DNA from: Alphaproteobacteria bacterium
Lineage (GTDB): Bacteria; Pseudomonadota; Alphaproteobacteria; GCA-2731375
NCBI GenBank assembly: GCA_016776605.1
Contig: JADHTB010000004.1
Coordinates: 124,001 to 188,000, forward strand
Direction: 5' to 3'
DNA length: 64,000 nucleotides
A program made the position numbers and the translations under genes. Each line of letters opens with the position of its first letter. Position 1 is the first letter of the stretch. Under the pieces are notes generated by a model. It was given only the letters and a program-made list of their open reading frames with translations. It searched no databases and was not told the origin of the DNA. Of this stretch, positions 42,272-52,215 are shown one piece after another.

Positions 42272-43222
42272 TTGGACAATGCGGCGAACAGCCAAACCCC
42301 GGCCGCTGGCGGCCATGGTGCCGGCGGCAATTCGGATGCGCGGTTATTACGGCTGGCGACTTATGCCGCCGTGATCGTGGCGGCGCTGCTGATCCTGGCC
42401 AAGCTGATCGCCTGGTTTTTGACGGATTCCGTCGCCATTCTAAGTTCGCTGATGGACTCGACCCTCGATGTCGGGGCTTCCCTGATAAATATGTATGCCG
42501 TTGCCCATGCCCTGGTGCCGGCCGATCGGGAGCATCGGTTCGGCCATGGCAAGGCCGAGGCCTTGGCGGGCCTGGCGCAATCAGCCTTTGTATCCGGATC
42601 GGCGCTATTCCTTGTGGCCGAGGCCAGCCAACGCCTGTTCGAGCCGCATCTGATCGCGCGGAACGAAGTCGGCATCGCGGTCATGGTGCTGTCGCTGGTT
42701 CTGACCATAGCCCTGGTATTGTTCCAACGGCATGTGATCAGGCGCACCCGCTCAATCGCCATTTCCGCCGACTCGATGCATTACCGGGCTGATATCCTGG
42801 CCAATCTCGGGATCATCCTCGCCCTTGTCCTGGCAGGACGTTTCGGCTGGATTTATGCCGACGCCATCATCGCGCTGATCGTCGCGGCTTATATCCTGTT
42901 CGGCGCCTGGGGCATTATGCGCAGCTCTCTGGATCAATTAATGGACCGCGAACTGCCCGAAGAACAGCGCGCCCAGATCCGGCAACTTGTCCGCAGCCAT
43001 GCCCAAGTGGCGGATGTTCACGATCTGCGCAGCCGCTCTTCAGGCCTGCAAACCTTCATTCAATTGCATGTGGAACTGGATGCTGATCTGACGTTGCTGA
43101 AGGCCCACGAAATTGCCGACGAGGTGGAAGCCTCTATTTGCGCGGCCTTTCCAGGGGCCGAAGTAATCATTCATCAGGATCCAGCGGGACTGGAAGAATG
43201 GCACCCCCCATTTCCCAGATGA
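42272..43222 (+). CDS. cation diffusion facilitator (FieF-like) efflux transporter
   Basis: 316 aa from TTG 42272, which has GGAGAC before it; no ATG fits. Six membrane helices in the CDF layout: metal-site DxxxD in SSLMDSTLDVGAS (helix 2) and HxxxD in ADSMHYRADIL (helix 5), HRFGHGKAEALAGL between helices 2 and 3, and a cytoplasmic C-terminal domain (HDLRSRSSGLQTFIQLHVELD ... HIADEVE-like). These exchange Zn2+, Fe2+ or similar ions for protons out of the cytoplasm. Overlaps the next gene's preferred start. Confidence 0.92.
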   Translation: MDNAANSQTPAAGGHGAGGNSDARLLRLATYAAVIVAALLILAKLIAWFLTDSVAILSSLMDSTLDVGASLINMYAVAHALVPADREHRFGHGKAEALAGLAQSAFVSGSALFLVAEASQRLFEPHLIARNEVGIAVMVLSLVLTIALVLFQRHVIRRTRSIAISADSMHYRADILANLGIILALVLAGRFGWIYADAIIALIVAAYILFGAWGIMRSSLDQLMDRELPEEQRAQIRQLVRSHAQVADVHDLRSRSSGLQTFIQLHVELDADLTLLKAHEIADEVEASICAAFPGAEVIIHQDPAGLEEWHPPFPR

Positions 43223-44781
43223 AACAGCAGGAAACCATAGCGTTCCTGAATCGCCCGGAAAGCTACGGGTTGGATGAATTGGCAGAGGTGCGGTGCGTGC
43301 AAACCCACGGCGCCTTCATTTTTTTGGCCGGCGAACATGCCTACAAATTGAAACGGGACGTCCGCCTGCCGTATCTGGATTTTTCCAGCGTGGAAAAACG
43401 CCGGCTGGTTTGTGAAAACGAAGTTCGCCTGAACCGGCGCACGGCGCCAACCCTCTATCACGGTGTCGTGGCGATCGAGCGCCAGGCGGATGGCCGCCTG
43501 ACCATTGGCGTCGTCGGGGGCACAAGCGGTGCGGGGGGGGAGGGCCAGATCGTGGACTGGCTGGTCAAGATGCGGCGCTTTCCCGACGATGCCTTGCTAA
43601 GCCGGGTCGTGGCCAAGGGGCCTCTTTCGCCGCAAACTGTTCATGATCTGGCGGATATCATCGCCGAATTTCACGGGGCTGCGGAAAAATCCAGCGCCTG
43701 GGGCGGGGCCGATGAAGTGGCGCGGATTGCCAAGGGCAATTTGGAGAGCATTGCCCGCTATACGCCGGAACTATTCGATCCGGTTGCCGCCAGGGAATTG
43801 GCCCAGGCGACCTTGGCGGCGGTTGAGGCCCAGCGGGAATTGTTGGAATGGCGCCGGGGCAACGGCTTTGTCCGGCATGGCCATGGCGATCTGCATTTGG
43901 CTAATATTTATCTTGATGACGGACGGCCGCGACTGTTCGATGCCATCGAATTCGACGACCGGCTGGCGCAAATCGACGTGCTCTATGATCTGGCCTTCCT
44001 GTTGATGGATCTGTGGCACCGGGATTTTCGCGGCGAGGCCAACCGGATATTCAGCCGTTATCTGTTGCGTACCGGTGACATGGCCGGCCTTGGCGCGCTG
44101 CCCCTGTTCCTGTCTTTGCGGGCCGGCATACGAGCGCATGTAACCGCGACCATGGCCACCGGTGTCGAGGACAACCAGGCCCTGCGGGCCGAGGCGGTCC
44201 GTTATCTGGACCTGGCTGCGGTCATGCTACGACCGCGACCGGCCATCTTGCTGGCCGTCGGCGGTTTCTCGGGCAGCGGCAAAACCCATCTGGCCGCCGC
44301 CCTGGCCCCCATGTTGGGCCCGGCACCCGGTGCGGTGCATCTGCGCAGCGATGAATTACGCAAGGTGATGCTGGATCAGGAGCCAGAATCCCCCCTGGAA
44401 CCGTCAGCCTACACATCCACCATAAGCGGCCAGGTCTACGCGCAATTGCGGCAACGGGCCGGGCAGGCCCTTGACGCCGGCCAAGCCGTCATCGCCGATG
44501 CCGTGCATAATCACCCTGGATCGCGGGATGCCCTGACCGCCTTGGCGCGGCACGGCAAAGTACCTTTTATCGGCATCTGGCTGGATGCCGATCCGGACCT
44601 GATGGCGCAACGGATTGCTGGCCGGCATGGCGATGCCTCGGACGCGGATGCGGCGGTGATGCAGCGGCAAGTGGCGTCCGGGACGGGAGCGATCAATTGG
44701 CACCGGATTAATGCCGCCCAACCTTTAGAAGTGAAGCTACAGAAAATTCAAACATTGCTTGTAAAACATGCTCTTTGTTAA
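43219..44781 (+). CDS. two-domain putative kinase: aminoglycoside-phosphotransferase-like plus P-loop NTPase
   Basis: 520 aa if started at ATG 43219, which overlaps the CDF stop (ATGA); ATG 43198 is the alternative. The N-terminal ~330 residues are an APH-like kinase (VRHGHGDLHLANIYLDDGRPRLFDAIEFDDRLAQIDVLYDLAFL: catalytic HGDLHLxN and metal DxxEF). The C-terminal ~190 residues are a P-loop domain (LLAVGGFSGSGKTHLAAAL, LRSDELRKV, VIADAVHNHPGSRDAL) of the gluconate-kinase-like COG0645 type. This COG2187-COG0645 fusion is widespread; the substrate is unknown. Confidence 0.82.
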   Translation: MKQQETIAFLNRPESYGLDELAEVRCVQTHGAFIFLAGEHAYKLKRDVRLPYLDFSSVEKRRLVCENEVRLNRRTAPTLYHGVVAIERQADGRLTIGVVGGTSGAGGEGQIVDWLVKMRRFPDDALLSRVVAKGPLSPQTVHDLADIIAEFHGAAEKSSAWGGADEVARIAKGNLESIARYTPELFDPVAARELAQATLAAVEAQRELLEWRRGNGFVRHGHGDLHLANIYLDDGRPRLFDAIEFDDRLAQIDVLYDLAFLLMDLWHRDFRGEANRIFSRYLLRTGDMAGLGALPLFLSLRAGIRAHVTATMATGVEDNQALRAEAVRYLDLAAVMLRPRPAILLAVGGFSGSGKTHLAAALAPMLGPAPGAVHLRSDELRKVMLDQEPESPLEPSAYTSTISGQVYAQLRQRAGQALDAGQAVIADAVHNHPGSRDALTALARHGKVPFIGIWLDADPDLMAQRIAGRHGDASDADAAVMQRQVASGTGAINWHRINAAQPLEVKLQKIQTLLVKHALC

Positions 44782-44811
44782 AATCTTGTTTACAATTTTT
44801 ATCTAATATTT

Positions 44812-44824
44812 GCTGTATTACAGC
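44812..44824. promoter_or_regulatory. palindrome upstream of napE
   Basis: GCTGTA-T-TACAGC, a perfect 13-base inverted repeat 15 bases before the napE start, in an A+T-rich 57-base gap that also holds TTGTTTACAA. Either could be a regulator site for the nap operon; neither matches the FNR consensus TTGAT-N4-ATCAA well. Confidence 0.3.
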
Positions 44825-44838
44825 GAAGGACGGGGGCC

Positions 44839-44997
44839 ATGAACCAGCATCAATCAACCGAAAAAATGACGGAACTAAAGGGTTTCCTCTTTTTAACCGT
44901 CGTTCTGGCGCCGGTCGTGTCAATCGCCCTGGTCGGCGGCTACGGCTTGGCCATCTGGATCTATCAAATTTTGGCCGGACACCCGGGCGGATCATAA
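44839..44997 (+). CDS. napE: NapE, small membrane protein of the periplasmic nitrate reductase operon
   Basis: 52 aa from ATG 44839 behind an AAGGA/GGGGG ribosome site. One long hydrophobic segment (FLFLTVVLAPVVSIALVGGYGLAIW, then IYQILAGHPG) matches the NapE/TorE family, single-helix proteins of unknown function that head alphaproteobacterial nap operons. It is followed by napD, napA, napB and napC with short gaps. Too short for many automatic gene callers. Confidence 0.85.
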   Translation: MNQHQSTEKMTELKGFLFLTVVLAPVVSIALVGGYGLAIWIYQILAGHPGGS

Positions 44998-45042
44998 AGA
45001 ACCGCGCGAATACATTTCAGCACAAGCAGGAGTGACGTGAAC

Positions 45043-45378
45043 ATGAAGGCACAAGAAAACGGGACGCGGAACCCGTCGCGCCGCGAGCTGATAACCGCGC
45101 GATTTTCCCAATCCAATCATTTGCAATCCGGTCAGGTCCATTCCGGTGGCCATATTGCAAGCCTCATGGTTCAGGCCCGGCCGCAGCATATGGCCCAGTT
45201 GACGCCTGTCTTGGCCGCGATTCCAGGGGTCGAGGTGCATGGCAGCAATGACCAGGGCCGCATGATCGTGACGGTCGAGGCTGATAATGACGGCCATTTC
45301 ATGGATATTATGGGGCGGATTGAAGGCACCGAGAACGTTGTCATGGCCTCGCTTGTCTACCACCAGATTGAGGACTGA
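45043..45378 (+). CDS. napD: NapD, chaperone for NapA maturation, with N-terminal extension
   Basis: 111 aa from ATG 45043 (GTG 45037 also possible; AGGAG lies upstream). The ferredoxin-like NapD core is [47 protein letters not shown]. NapD binds the Tat signal peptide of NapA and holds it in the cytoplasm until the Mo cofactor is inserted. About 35 extra N-terminal residues precede the core ([12 protein letters not shown]), longer than usual and reminiscent of the N-terminus of NapF. The stop is four bases before napA. Confidence 0.9.
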   Translation: MKAQENGTRNPSRRELITARFSQSNHLQSGQVHSGGHIASLMVQARPQHMAQLTPVLAAIPGVEVHGSNDQGRMIVTVEADNDGHFMDIMGRIEGTENVVMASLVYHQIED

Positions 45379-45382
45379 TCCC

Positions 45383-47899
45383 ATGGCCAAGCAAAAAACC
45401 ACAGCCGTCCTCTCACGCCGCGATTATATCAAGGCCAATGCCATCGCCGCCGCCGCCGCCGCATCCGGCGTGGCCCTCCCGGCGGCCGCCGCCAACGTGG
45501 TCACCAATAAAGACAAGACCCGCCTGACCTGGTCAAAGGCGCCCTGCCGATTTTGCGGCACCGGCTGCAGCGTCATGGTCGGCACCAAGGAAGGCCGGGT
45601 CGTCGCCACCCACGGCGACGCGAAATCCGAAGTCAACCGCGGCCTTAATTGCGTCAAAGGTTATTTCCTCTCCAAAATCATGTACGGCAAGGACCGCCTG
45701 ACGACGCCGATGCTGCGCATGACCAACGGCAGGTATGACAAAAATGGCGACTTTGCCCCGATCACCTGGGATCAGGCCTTCGACATCATGGCCGTCAAAT
45801 TCAAGGACGCGATCAAGAAAAACGGCCCCACGTCCATCGGCATGTTTGGTTCCGGTCAATGGACGGTCTGGGAAGGTTATGCCGCATCCAAATTGATGAA
45901 GGCGGGGTTCCGCTCCAATAATATTGACCCGAATGCGCGCCATTGCATGGCCTCCGCCGTAGGCGGCTTCATGCGGACTTTTGGCATCGACGAGCCCATG
46001 GGTTGCTACGATGACATCGAAGCCGCGGATGCCTTCGTGCTGTGGGGCTCCAACATGGCGGAAATGCATCCCATACTCTGGTCGCGGGTCGCCGACCGCC
46101 GTCTGGGCCATGACCATGTCAAAGTCGCTGTTTTATCCACGTTCGAGAACCGCTGTTTCGACCTGGCCGACAACGCCATGGTGTTCACGCCACAGACCGA
46201 TCTGGCGATCCTCAATTTTATCGCCAACTATATCATTGAAAAAGGCCACGTGAATTATGAGTTCGTGAAGAAGCACACGAACTTCCGCCTGGGCAATGCC
46301 GATATCGGCTATGGCCTGCGGCCCGAACATCCGCTGCAGAAAAAGGCCAAGAACGCCAAAAAGGCGGGCGGCTCGAAACCCATGTCCTTCGAGGATTATG
46401 CCGCCTTCGTCAAAACCTACACGGTGGAATACGCCGCTAAACTATCGGGTGTTCCCGAAGCAAAGCTGATCGAGTTGGCAAAACTTTACGCGGATCCCGG
46501 CACCAAGGTGACGTCGTTCTGGACCATGGGTATCAACCAGCATACCAGGGGCGTCTGGGCCAATAATCTGATCTATAACATTCATCTGCTGACCGGCAAG
46601 ATCTCGGAGCCCGGCAACAGCCCGTTTTCGTTGACCGGACAACCGTCGGCCTGTGGCACGGCGCGGGAAGTGGGAACATTTTCCCATCGCCTGCCGGCCG
46701 ATATGGTGGTAAAAAATCCCAAGCATCGGGCCCTGGCGGAGAAAATCTGGAAACTGCCCGAGGGCACCATTCCAGGCAAACCCGGTTATCATGCCGTGCA
46801 GCACAACCGCATGCTCAAAGACGGCAAGATCAACGCCTATTGGGTCCAGGTGAACAACAATGTTCAGGCCGCCGCCAACCTGAACGAGGAAACCCTGCCA
46901 GGATATCGGAATCCCGATAATTTCATCGTTGTTTCGGATGCCTATCCCACCGTTACCGCGCAAGCGGCGGATCTGGTGTTGCCCACCGCCATGTGGGTTG
47001 AAAAAGAAGGCGCCTATGGCAATGCCGAACGGCGCACCCAGTTCTGGCGTCAGATGATCAGCGCGCCGGGAGAGAGCAAATCCGATCTATGGCAATTGGT
47101 GGAATTTTCCAAACGCTTCACCACGGATGAAGTCTGGCCGAAGGATCTATTGGACAAAAATCCTGCATACAAGGGCAAGACACTTTATGACGTGCTGTAC
47201 AAGAACGGCAATGTTGACCGCTTTCCGTTAAACGAAACGTCAATCGATTACGACAATGATGAAGCCCAGGCATTTGGTTTTTACATCCAAAAGGGCCTGT
47301 TCGAGGAATATGCCCAATTTGGCCGTGGCCATGCCCACGACCTGGACTCCTTCGATGCCTATCACCAGAACCGCGGCCTGCGCTGGCCGGTCATCGACGG
47401 CAAGGAAACCCGCTGGCGTTTCCGCGAGGGAACGGACTCTTACGTCAAGGACGGCACGGATTATCAGTTCTATGGCAAGAAGGACAACAAGGCGATTATC
47501 TTCGCCCTGCCCTACGAACCCGCCGCCGAGTCGCCCGATGCGGAATATGATTTGTGGCTTTCAACCGGGCGCGTGCTGGAACATTGGCATTCGGGCTCGA
47601 TGACACAACGGGTGCCCGAACTGTACAAGGCGTTTCCCGATGCCGTGGTCTTCATGCATCCCGATGACGCCAAGACGCGCGGCCTAAAGCGCGGCAGCGA
47701 GGTCCGGGTTATTTCCCGGCGTGGCGAAATCAAGACCCGCGTCGAAACCCGTGGCCGCAATAAACCGCCCGTCGGACTTGTCTTCGTGCCCTGGTTCGAT
47801 GCCAGCCAGTTAATTAACAAGGTTACGCTGGACGCGACCGACCCCCTCTCTAAACAGACGGATTACAAAAAATGCGCCATCAAAATTCTGCCCGTCTAA
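45383..47899 (+). CDS. napA: NapA, periplasmic nitrate reductase catalytic subunit
   Basis: 838 aa. Twin-arginine signal [21 protein letters not shown] (residues ~11-31) exports the folded enzyme. The [4Fe-4S] cysteines are C55, C58, C62 and C90 (CRFCGTGC ... [10 protein letters not shown]). The Mo-ligating Cys is C188 in [10 protein letters not shown]. Mo-bisMGD binding motifs include [43 protein letters not shown] and [23 protein letters not shown]. It reduces nitrate to nitrite with electrons from NapB. ATG 45383 chosen because upstream codons would destroy the signal peptide. Confidence 0.98.
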   Translation: MAKQKTTAVLSRRDYIKANAIAAAAAASGVALPAAAANVVTNKDKTRLTWSKAPCRFCGTGCSVMVGTKEGRVVATHGDAKSEVNRGLNCVKGYFLSKIMYGKDRLTTPMLRMTNGRYDKNGDFAPITWDQAFDIMAVKFKDAIKKNGPTSIGMFGSGQWTVWEGYAASKLMKAGFRSNNIDPNARHCMASAVGGFMRTFGIDEPMGCYDDIEAADAFVLWGSNMAEMHPILWSRVADRRLGHDHVKVAVLSTFENRCFDLADNAMVFTPQTDLAILNFIANYIIEKGHVNYEFVKKHTNFRLGNADIGYGLRPEHPLQKKAKNAKKAGGSKPMSFEDYAAFVKTYTVEYAAKLSGVPEAKLIELAKLYADPGTKVTSFWTMGINQHTRGVWANNLIYNIHLLTGKISEPGNSPFSLTGQPSACGTAREVGTFSHRLPADMVVKNPKHRALAEKIWKLPEGTIPGKPGYHAVQHNRMLKDGKINAYWVQVNNNVQAAANLNEETLPGYRNPDNFIVVSDAYPTVTAQAADLVLPTAMWVEKEGAYGNAERRTQFWRQMISAPGESKSDLWQLVEFSKRFTTDEVWPKDLLDKNPAYKGKTLYDVLYKNGNVDRFPLNETSIDYDNDEAQAFGFYIQKGLFEEYAQFGRGHAHDLDSFDAYHQNRGLRWPVIDGKETRWRFREGTDSYVKDGTDYQFYGKKDNKAIIFALPYEPAAESPDAEYDLWLSTGRVLEHWHSGSMTQRVPELYKAFPDAVVFMHPDDAKTRGLKRGSEVRVISRRGEIKTRVETRGRNKPPVGLVFVPWFDASQLINKVTLDATDPLSKQTDYKKCAIKILPV

Positions 47900-48375
47900 G
47901 CTGGTTTCGCACCACCTTGCGAGGCCGTATTCGCGCCTTTATCGGGGCGCTGTTTGTGGCCGCTTTTGCGGTTTCAGCGGCCTCGATAGCGGAACCCCTG
48001 GCGACCCTTCGCGGCGAGACCATCAATCAGGAGCCACGCGCCCCGATGATGGGCAAGCAGGTCAACACCGACCTGCGCGCCGTCCGTAATTACCCGGAGC
48101 AGCCACCCACAATTCCGCACAAGACCCGGGGCTATGCCATCAACCTGCAGGCCAACAAATGCCTTAGCTGCCATAGCCGCCGTGCCATCGAACAATCGCA
48201 GGCGCCGATGATCAGCGTGACCCATTTCATGGATCGCGAGGGCCAGGTTTTATCCTCGGTCACGCCACGGCGCTATTTTTGCAATCAGTGCCATGTGCCG
48301 CAACTGGACGCCAAACCCCTGGTCGGCAACGATTTCGTCGATGCGGATGCGGTCATCAAGGCAAAGGGAAATTAG
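47872..48375 (+). CDS. napB: NapB, diheme cytochrome c electron-transfer subunit
   Basis: 167 aa, overlapping the end of napA by 28 bases. A signal sequence ([20 protein letters not shown]) leads to the periplasm. Two heme-binding motifs, CLSCH and CNQCH, are present with distal His residues ([11 protein letters not shown]), as in the NapB family. It passes electrons from NapC to NapA. Length normal. Confidence 0.96.
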   Translation: MRHQNSARLSWFRTTLRGRIRAFIGALFVAAFAVSAASIAEPLATLRGETINQEPRAPMMGKQVNTDLRAVRNYPEQPPTIPHKTRGYAINLQANKCLSCHSRRAIEQSQAPMISVTHFMDREGQVLSSVTPRRYFCNQCHVPQLDAKPLVGNDFVDADAVIKAKGN

Positions 48376-48378
48376 GCC

Positions 48379-48975
48379 GTGAGTATCTTCACGCGATCGA
48401 TGGCATTGCTACGCTCGCTCAACCGTCCAAGCCGCCATTTCAGCCTGGGGTTTCTGACCCTTGGCGGGTTCATTGCCGGCATTATGTTTTGGGGCGCGTT
48501 CAATACCGCGCTTGAGGTTACCAACACGGAGGCCTTTTGCATCTCGTGTCATGAAATGCGCGATAATCCATATCAGGAATTGCGCGAAACGATTCACTAT
48601 TCAAACCGTTCCGGTGTCCGCGCCACCTGCCCGGATTGCCATGTGCCGCATAATTGGACAGACAAAATCGCCCGCAAGATGGCGGCCACGAAAGAGGTAT
48701 GGGGCAAGGTATTCGGCACCATCAATACACGGGAGAAATTCCAGGACAAACGCCTTGAACTGGCCATACATGAATGGGCCCGTTTCAAGGCCAACGATTC
48801 ACTGGAATGCCGCAACTGCCACGAATATGTCTACATGGACATTACCCAGCAAAGCCCGCGCGCGGCCGATCAGCACGAACGCTTGCTGGCCAATGGCGAG
48901 AAGACCTGCATCGATTGTCACAAGGGTATCGCCCACCAGTTGCCCGACATGTCAGGCGTCAAGGGTTGGAACTGA
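48379..48975 (+). CDS. napC: NapC/NirT-family tetraheme quinol dehydrogenase
   Basis: 198 aa from GTG 48379. A single N-terminal membrane helix ([21 protein letters not shown]) anchors a periplasmic domain with four CxxCH sites: CISCH, CPDCH, CRNCH and CIDCH. The first is followed by the [21 protein letters not shown] segment with family-typical Met/His ligands. It oxidises membrane quinol and feeds NapB. With no napG or napH here, NapC is the only visible quinol link. Bases 48976-49132 hold no gene. Confidence 0.96.
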   Translation: MSIFTRSMALLRSLNRPSRHFSLGFLTLGGFIAGIMFWGAFNTALEVTNTEAFCISCHEMRDNPYQELRETIHYSNRSGVRATCPDCHVPHNWTDKIARKMAATKEVWGKVFGTINTREKFQDKRLELAIHEWARFKANDSLECRNCHEYVYMDITQQSPRAADQHERLLANGEKTCIDCHKGIAHQLPDMSGVKGWN

Positions 48976-49132
48976 CGGTAACGCGTTGAGCCGCGGCATG
49001 GGCGATGGGCTTGCCCACGCTTGACAGCCAGCCAGGTGTTGTAGAGGAAGGGGCGGCGTCGGTTGGTGGCGGGCCCTGCCGCCGATCCGCGGTATCCCGG
49101 CCCCTTCAACAGTATCTTGTGCTTTTCAATTC

Positions 49133-50362
49133 ATGTCGCAACACGACCCCAGCATAGAGATCCGGTATGGCTGGGTGATCCTGTTCGCCTCGCTGCTTAT
49201 CCATACCATCGGCCTTGGCGCGCCCAATATTCTGTTCGTGACCCTCAAACCGATTGCCAGCGATCTAGCAACCGTGCGGGCAGTACCATCGCTGGCCTAT
49301 TCCCTGCTGATGATCGGCACCGGGATCGGCGGCATTGCCATGGGCTGGTGGCTGGACAAGCGTGGCGTCATGGAGCCGATCCTGTTCGGCGCGGTGATGA
49401 TCGGTCTGGGGGCCTTCGTAGCCAGCCAGTCCGAGGGCAAGTGGGGCCTGTATCTCGCCAACGGCGTGCTTATGGGACTGCTGGGCAAGGCGGCGATGAT
49501 CGCGCCGCTGGTCGCCAATGCCACCCGCTGGTTCGACCGCCGGCGCGGCCTTGCCATCGCCCTCATCGCCTCGGGACAGGGGGTTGCCGGCATCGTCTGG
49601 CCGCCGATCGTGCGCTATATCAACGACGTGGCCGGCTGGCGCGAGGTCTATCAGTATTACGGTGTCTTCGTGCTGGTCACCATGATCCCGCTGGCCCTGC
49701 TGCTCAGACCGAAACCACCGGTGCAACCCGCCGGCGCGGCGCAGGTGGGTCATGGCGGCGATATCCGCGTGCTTGGCCTGCCCTCCAACGTGGTGCAGAT
49801 AGCGCTGTGGGCGGCAGTCATTGGTTGCTGTACGGCGATGGCCATGCCGACCGTGCATCTGTTCAGCCATGCGACCGATCTGGGTCTGCCGGCGGCCCGG
49901 GCGGCGGAATTGCTATCCGTGCTTTTCGCGGCGGCCTTTTTCAGCCGCATCGGATTCGGCATGCTGGCCGACCGCATCGGCGCCATGCGGACGTTGCTGA
50001 TCGGCTCAAGCAGCCAGGCGGTCATGCTGCTGGTTTTCGCGCAAGTGGAAAGCACCGCCGGGCTTTATGTTGCCGCGTTTTTATACGGCCTGGGCTTTGC
50101 CGGCATCATGCCCTGTTACGCCCTTATTATCCGAATGCTGTTTCCAGGCAATCAGGCGGGCTGGCGGATCGCCAGCCAGTATCTGTTCGCCGGCCTTGGC
50201 ATGGCCCTGGGCGGTTGGATGGGTGGCGCCATCTTTGACCTTACGGGCAGCTATGCCGATGCCTTCCTGACCGGGATCGCCTTCAACATTCTAAACCTGA
50301 CCGTGATCGGCTTTCTTTATCTGCGGCAGGTCCGCATCGGCCCACGCGTCGTGACCGCCTGA
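49133..50362 (+). CDS. major facilitator superfamily transporter
   Basis: 409 aa with about twelve membrane helices. MFS loop motif variants: GWWLDKRGVMEPILFGAVMIGLG after helix 2 and GMLADRIGAMRTLLIGSS after helix 8; GQGVAGIVWPPIVRYIND in helix 5. The pattern resembles the monocarboxylate/oxalate-formate (MCT/OFA) branch more than the NarK nitrate carriers, whose two conserved Arg and nitrate signature I do not see. Despite following nap, a nitrate/nitrite role is therefore doubtful. Confidence 0.82.
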   Translation: MSQHDPSIEIRYGWVILFASLLIHTIGLGAPNILFVTLKPIASDLATVRAVPSLAYSLLMIGTGIGGIAMGWWLDKRGVMEPILFGAVMIGLGAFVASQSEGKWGLYLANGVLMGLLGKAAMIAPLVANATRWFDRRRGLAIALIASGQGVAGIVWPPIVRYINDVAGWREVYQYYGVFVLVTMIPLALLLRPKPPVQPAGAAQVGHGGDIRVLGLPSNVVQIALWAAVIGCCTAMAMPTVHLFSHATDLGLPAARAAELLSVLFAAAFFSRIGFGMLADRIGAMRTLLIGSSSQAVMLLVFAQVESTAGLYVAAFLYGLGFAGIMPCYALIIRMLFPGNQAGWRIASQYLFAGLGMALGGWMGGAIFDLTGSYADAFLTGIAFNILNLTVIGFLYLRQVRIGPRVVTA

Positions 50363-50503
50363 TCCGCCTGATCCGCCCGGCAGGGCAGAGAGGGGCGGGG
50401 CTATTCGCCGCGGCAATGGCGCATTGCCAGGGACCCGGATTGATCGCATATATAGACCAGCGGTGGGCATTCGCGGCCGCCGCAAGGCAGAGGAGGATCG
50501 ATT

Positions 50504-51337
50504 GTGGGTTACAAACGTATCATGGTGCCCGTCAACGGCGTGGAAGATACCGCCCATGCCCTTGATCTCGCCTTTAGTCTTGGCAAACGTTTCGCTGGCG
50601 AGGTCGTGGGCATTCACGCCGCCGCGGAAACCGCTTCCGTGCTGCCATACATGGGCGAAAGCATGTCCGGCGCCCTGGTGGGAGACATGATCTCGGCCTT
50701 GGACAATGCAGCGGAAGCTCGTTTACAGGCGGCTCAGGCGGCTTTTGCCGCCGCCCAGCAGGCATCCGGTGGTGTGGCCGGGCATTTGGCGGTTCATCGC
50801 GGGTTGGAGGACGATCTTCTGGCGCGGCACGGGCGCCTCGCCGATCTGATCGTCGTGCCCCGCCCCACAAGTAAAATCGCGCTGAGCGAAAGCCCGACCA
50901 TGCAGGCGGCGATCATGGATACAGGCCGCCCCGTGCTGGTCGCTCCGCCAGGTCAGTCCAAGGCCGTGGGCGGGAAGATTCTGGTCGCCTGGAATGGCTC
51001 GGCCCAGGCGGCACGCGCCCTGGCCGCCGCCATGCCCTTGTTACGCGAAGCCAAGGCGATCACTCTATTGCATATCGAGGAAGGTTCCGGGGAGGCGCCA
51101 ACGGTCGAGGATGCCGTGGCATATCTGGCCGCCCATGGCTGCGTTGCGGAGGCCGTCTCGCAGTCCCGTGGGCGTCATCCGGTGGCCGATGCCTTGTTCC
51201 TGGCGGCGATCAATCAGGGCGCGGATCTGCTGGTGATGGGCGCCTATACCCATAAGCGCATTCGCGAATTGATTTTTGGCGGCACCACCCTGGAAGCCCT
51301 ATTGGACGCCACCATCCCGGTGTTGATGGCCCATTAG
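50504..51337 (+). CDS. universal stress protein with two UspA domains
   Basis: 277 aa from GTG 50504 behind AGGAGG. Domain 1 (GYKRIMVPVNGVEDTAHALDLA ... IVVPRPTS) and domain 2 (GKILVAWNGSAQAARALAAAMPLL ... ADLLVMGAYTHKRIRELIFGGTTLEALLD) are tandem Usp folds. The C-terminal one keeps the ATP-binding GAYTH-x-RIRE-x4-GGTT pattern (usual GxxGHSR...GS). Tandem Usp proteins are often induced by low oxygen, which would fit the nap neighbourhood, but this is inference. Confidence 0.87.
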   Translation: MGYKRIMVPVNGVEDTAHALDLAFSLGKRFAGEVVGIHAAAETASVLPYMGESMSGALVGDMISALDNAAEARLQAAQAAFAAAQQASGGVAGHLAVHRGLEDDLLARHGRLADLIVVPRPTSKIALSESPTMQAAIMDTGRPVLVAPPGQSKAVGGKILVAWNGSAQAARALAAAMPLLREAKAITLLHIEEGSGEAPTVEDAVAYLAAHGCVAEAVSQSRGRHPVADALFLAAINQGADLLVMGAYTHKRIRELIFGGTTLEALLDATIPVLMAH

Positions 51338-51454
51338 GCACTATTGGTGACGCATCAAGCGGCCAGGCCCATATACAGGTGATATCGAACGCCGATAGAG
51401 GCGTGGCACGGCTTTACTGGCAATATTGGCAAAAGGTGGTAGATAATAGAGGTT

Positions 51455-52207
51455 ATGAGCGCAACATTAGCGAACGACCGCCGCACCCTGGTCCTGACGG
51501 GGGCCAGCCGGGGTATTGGGCATGCCACGGTAAAGCGTTTTTCCTCGGCCGGGTGGCGGGTCATTACCTGTTCCCGCCATCCCTTTCCGGAAGATTGTCC
51601 GTGGGAGGCCGGGCCCGAGGATCACCTGCAGATTGACCTGGCCGATCCGCGGGACCTGGAGGCCGGCATCGCCGAATTGAAAGTGCGCCTGGCTGGCGGG
51701 CCTTTGAATGCCCTGGTCAATAATGCCGGCATCTCGCCCAAAGCGGCCGACGGCGGTCGTTTATCCAGCCTGACCACGGATCTGCAAACCTGGCAACAGG
51801 TTACCCAGGTTAATTTTTATGCCCCGATCATGCTGGCCCGCGGCCTGTTGGAAGAATTGCGCCAGGCCAAGGGTTCCGTGGTCAATGTCACTTCCATCGC
51901 GGGCAGCCGGGTGCACATGTTCGCGGGCACCGCCTATGCCACATCAAAGGCCGCCCTGGCCTCGCTGACACGTGAAATGGCGGCGGACTTCGCGCCCTTG
52001 GGCGTGCGGGTCAACGCCATCGCGCCGGGCGAGATCAACACGGAAATCCTGTCGCCCGAGACGGAAGAATTACTGGTCCCGACAATCCCCATGCGCCGCC
52101 TGGGAACGCCGGAAGAAGTGGCGAAAACCATCTATTTTCTGTGCACGGAACAATCCAGCTATGTGAACGGCGCGGAAATTCATATCAACGGCGGCCAGCA
52201 CGTTTAG
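51455..52207 (+). CDS. short-chain dehydrogenase/reductase (SDR)
   Basis: 250 aa classical SDR. NAD(P) loop TGASRGIGHATVKRF, NNAGISP, catalytic Ser in NVTSIAGSR, Tyr-x3-Lys in YATSKAALASLTREMAADF, and NAIAPGEINTEILS. The residue set after the first strand (CSRHPF) would allow either cofactor. Substrate unknown. Eight bases before the second HDAC-family gene, so likely co-transcribed. Confidence 0.88.
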   Translation: MSATLANDRRTLVLTGASRGIGHATVKRFSSAGWRVITCSRHPFPEDCPWEAGPEDHLQIDLADPRDLEAGIAELKVRLAGGPLNALVNNAGISPKAADGGRLSSLTTDLQTWQQVTQVNFYAPIMLARGLLEELRQAKGSVVNVTSIAGSRVHMFAGTAYATSKAALASLTREMAADFAPLGVRVNAIAPGEINTEILSPETEELLVPTIPMRRLGTPEEVAKTIYFLCTEQSSYVNGAEIHINGGQHV

Positions 52208-52215
52208 GCGGAACC

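Noticed and set aside
49133..50362. Considered as a NarK-type nitrate/nitrite transporter because it follows nap.
   Set aside because: The nitrate-signature Gly/Arg-rich segments of NarK are not visible; the loops resemble the MCT/OFA carriers.
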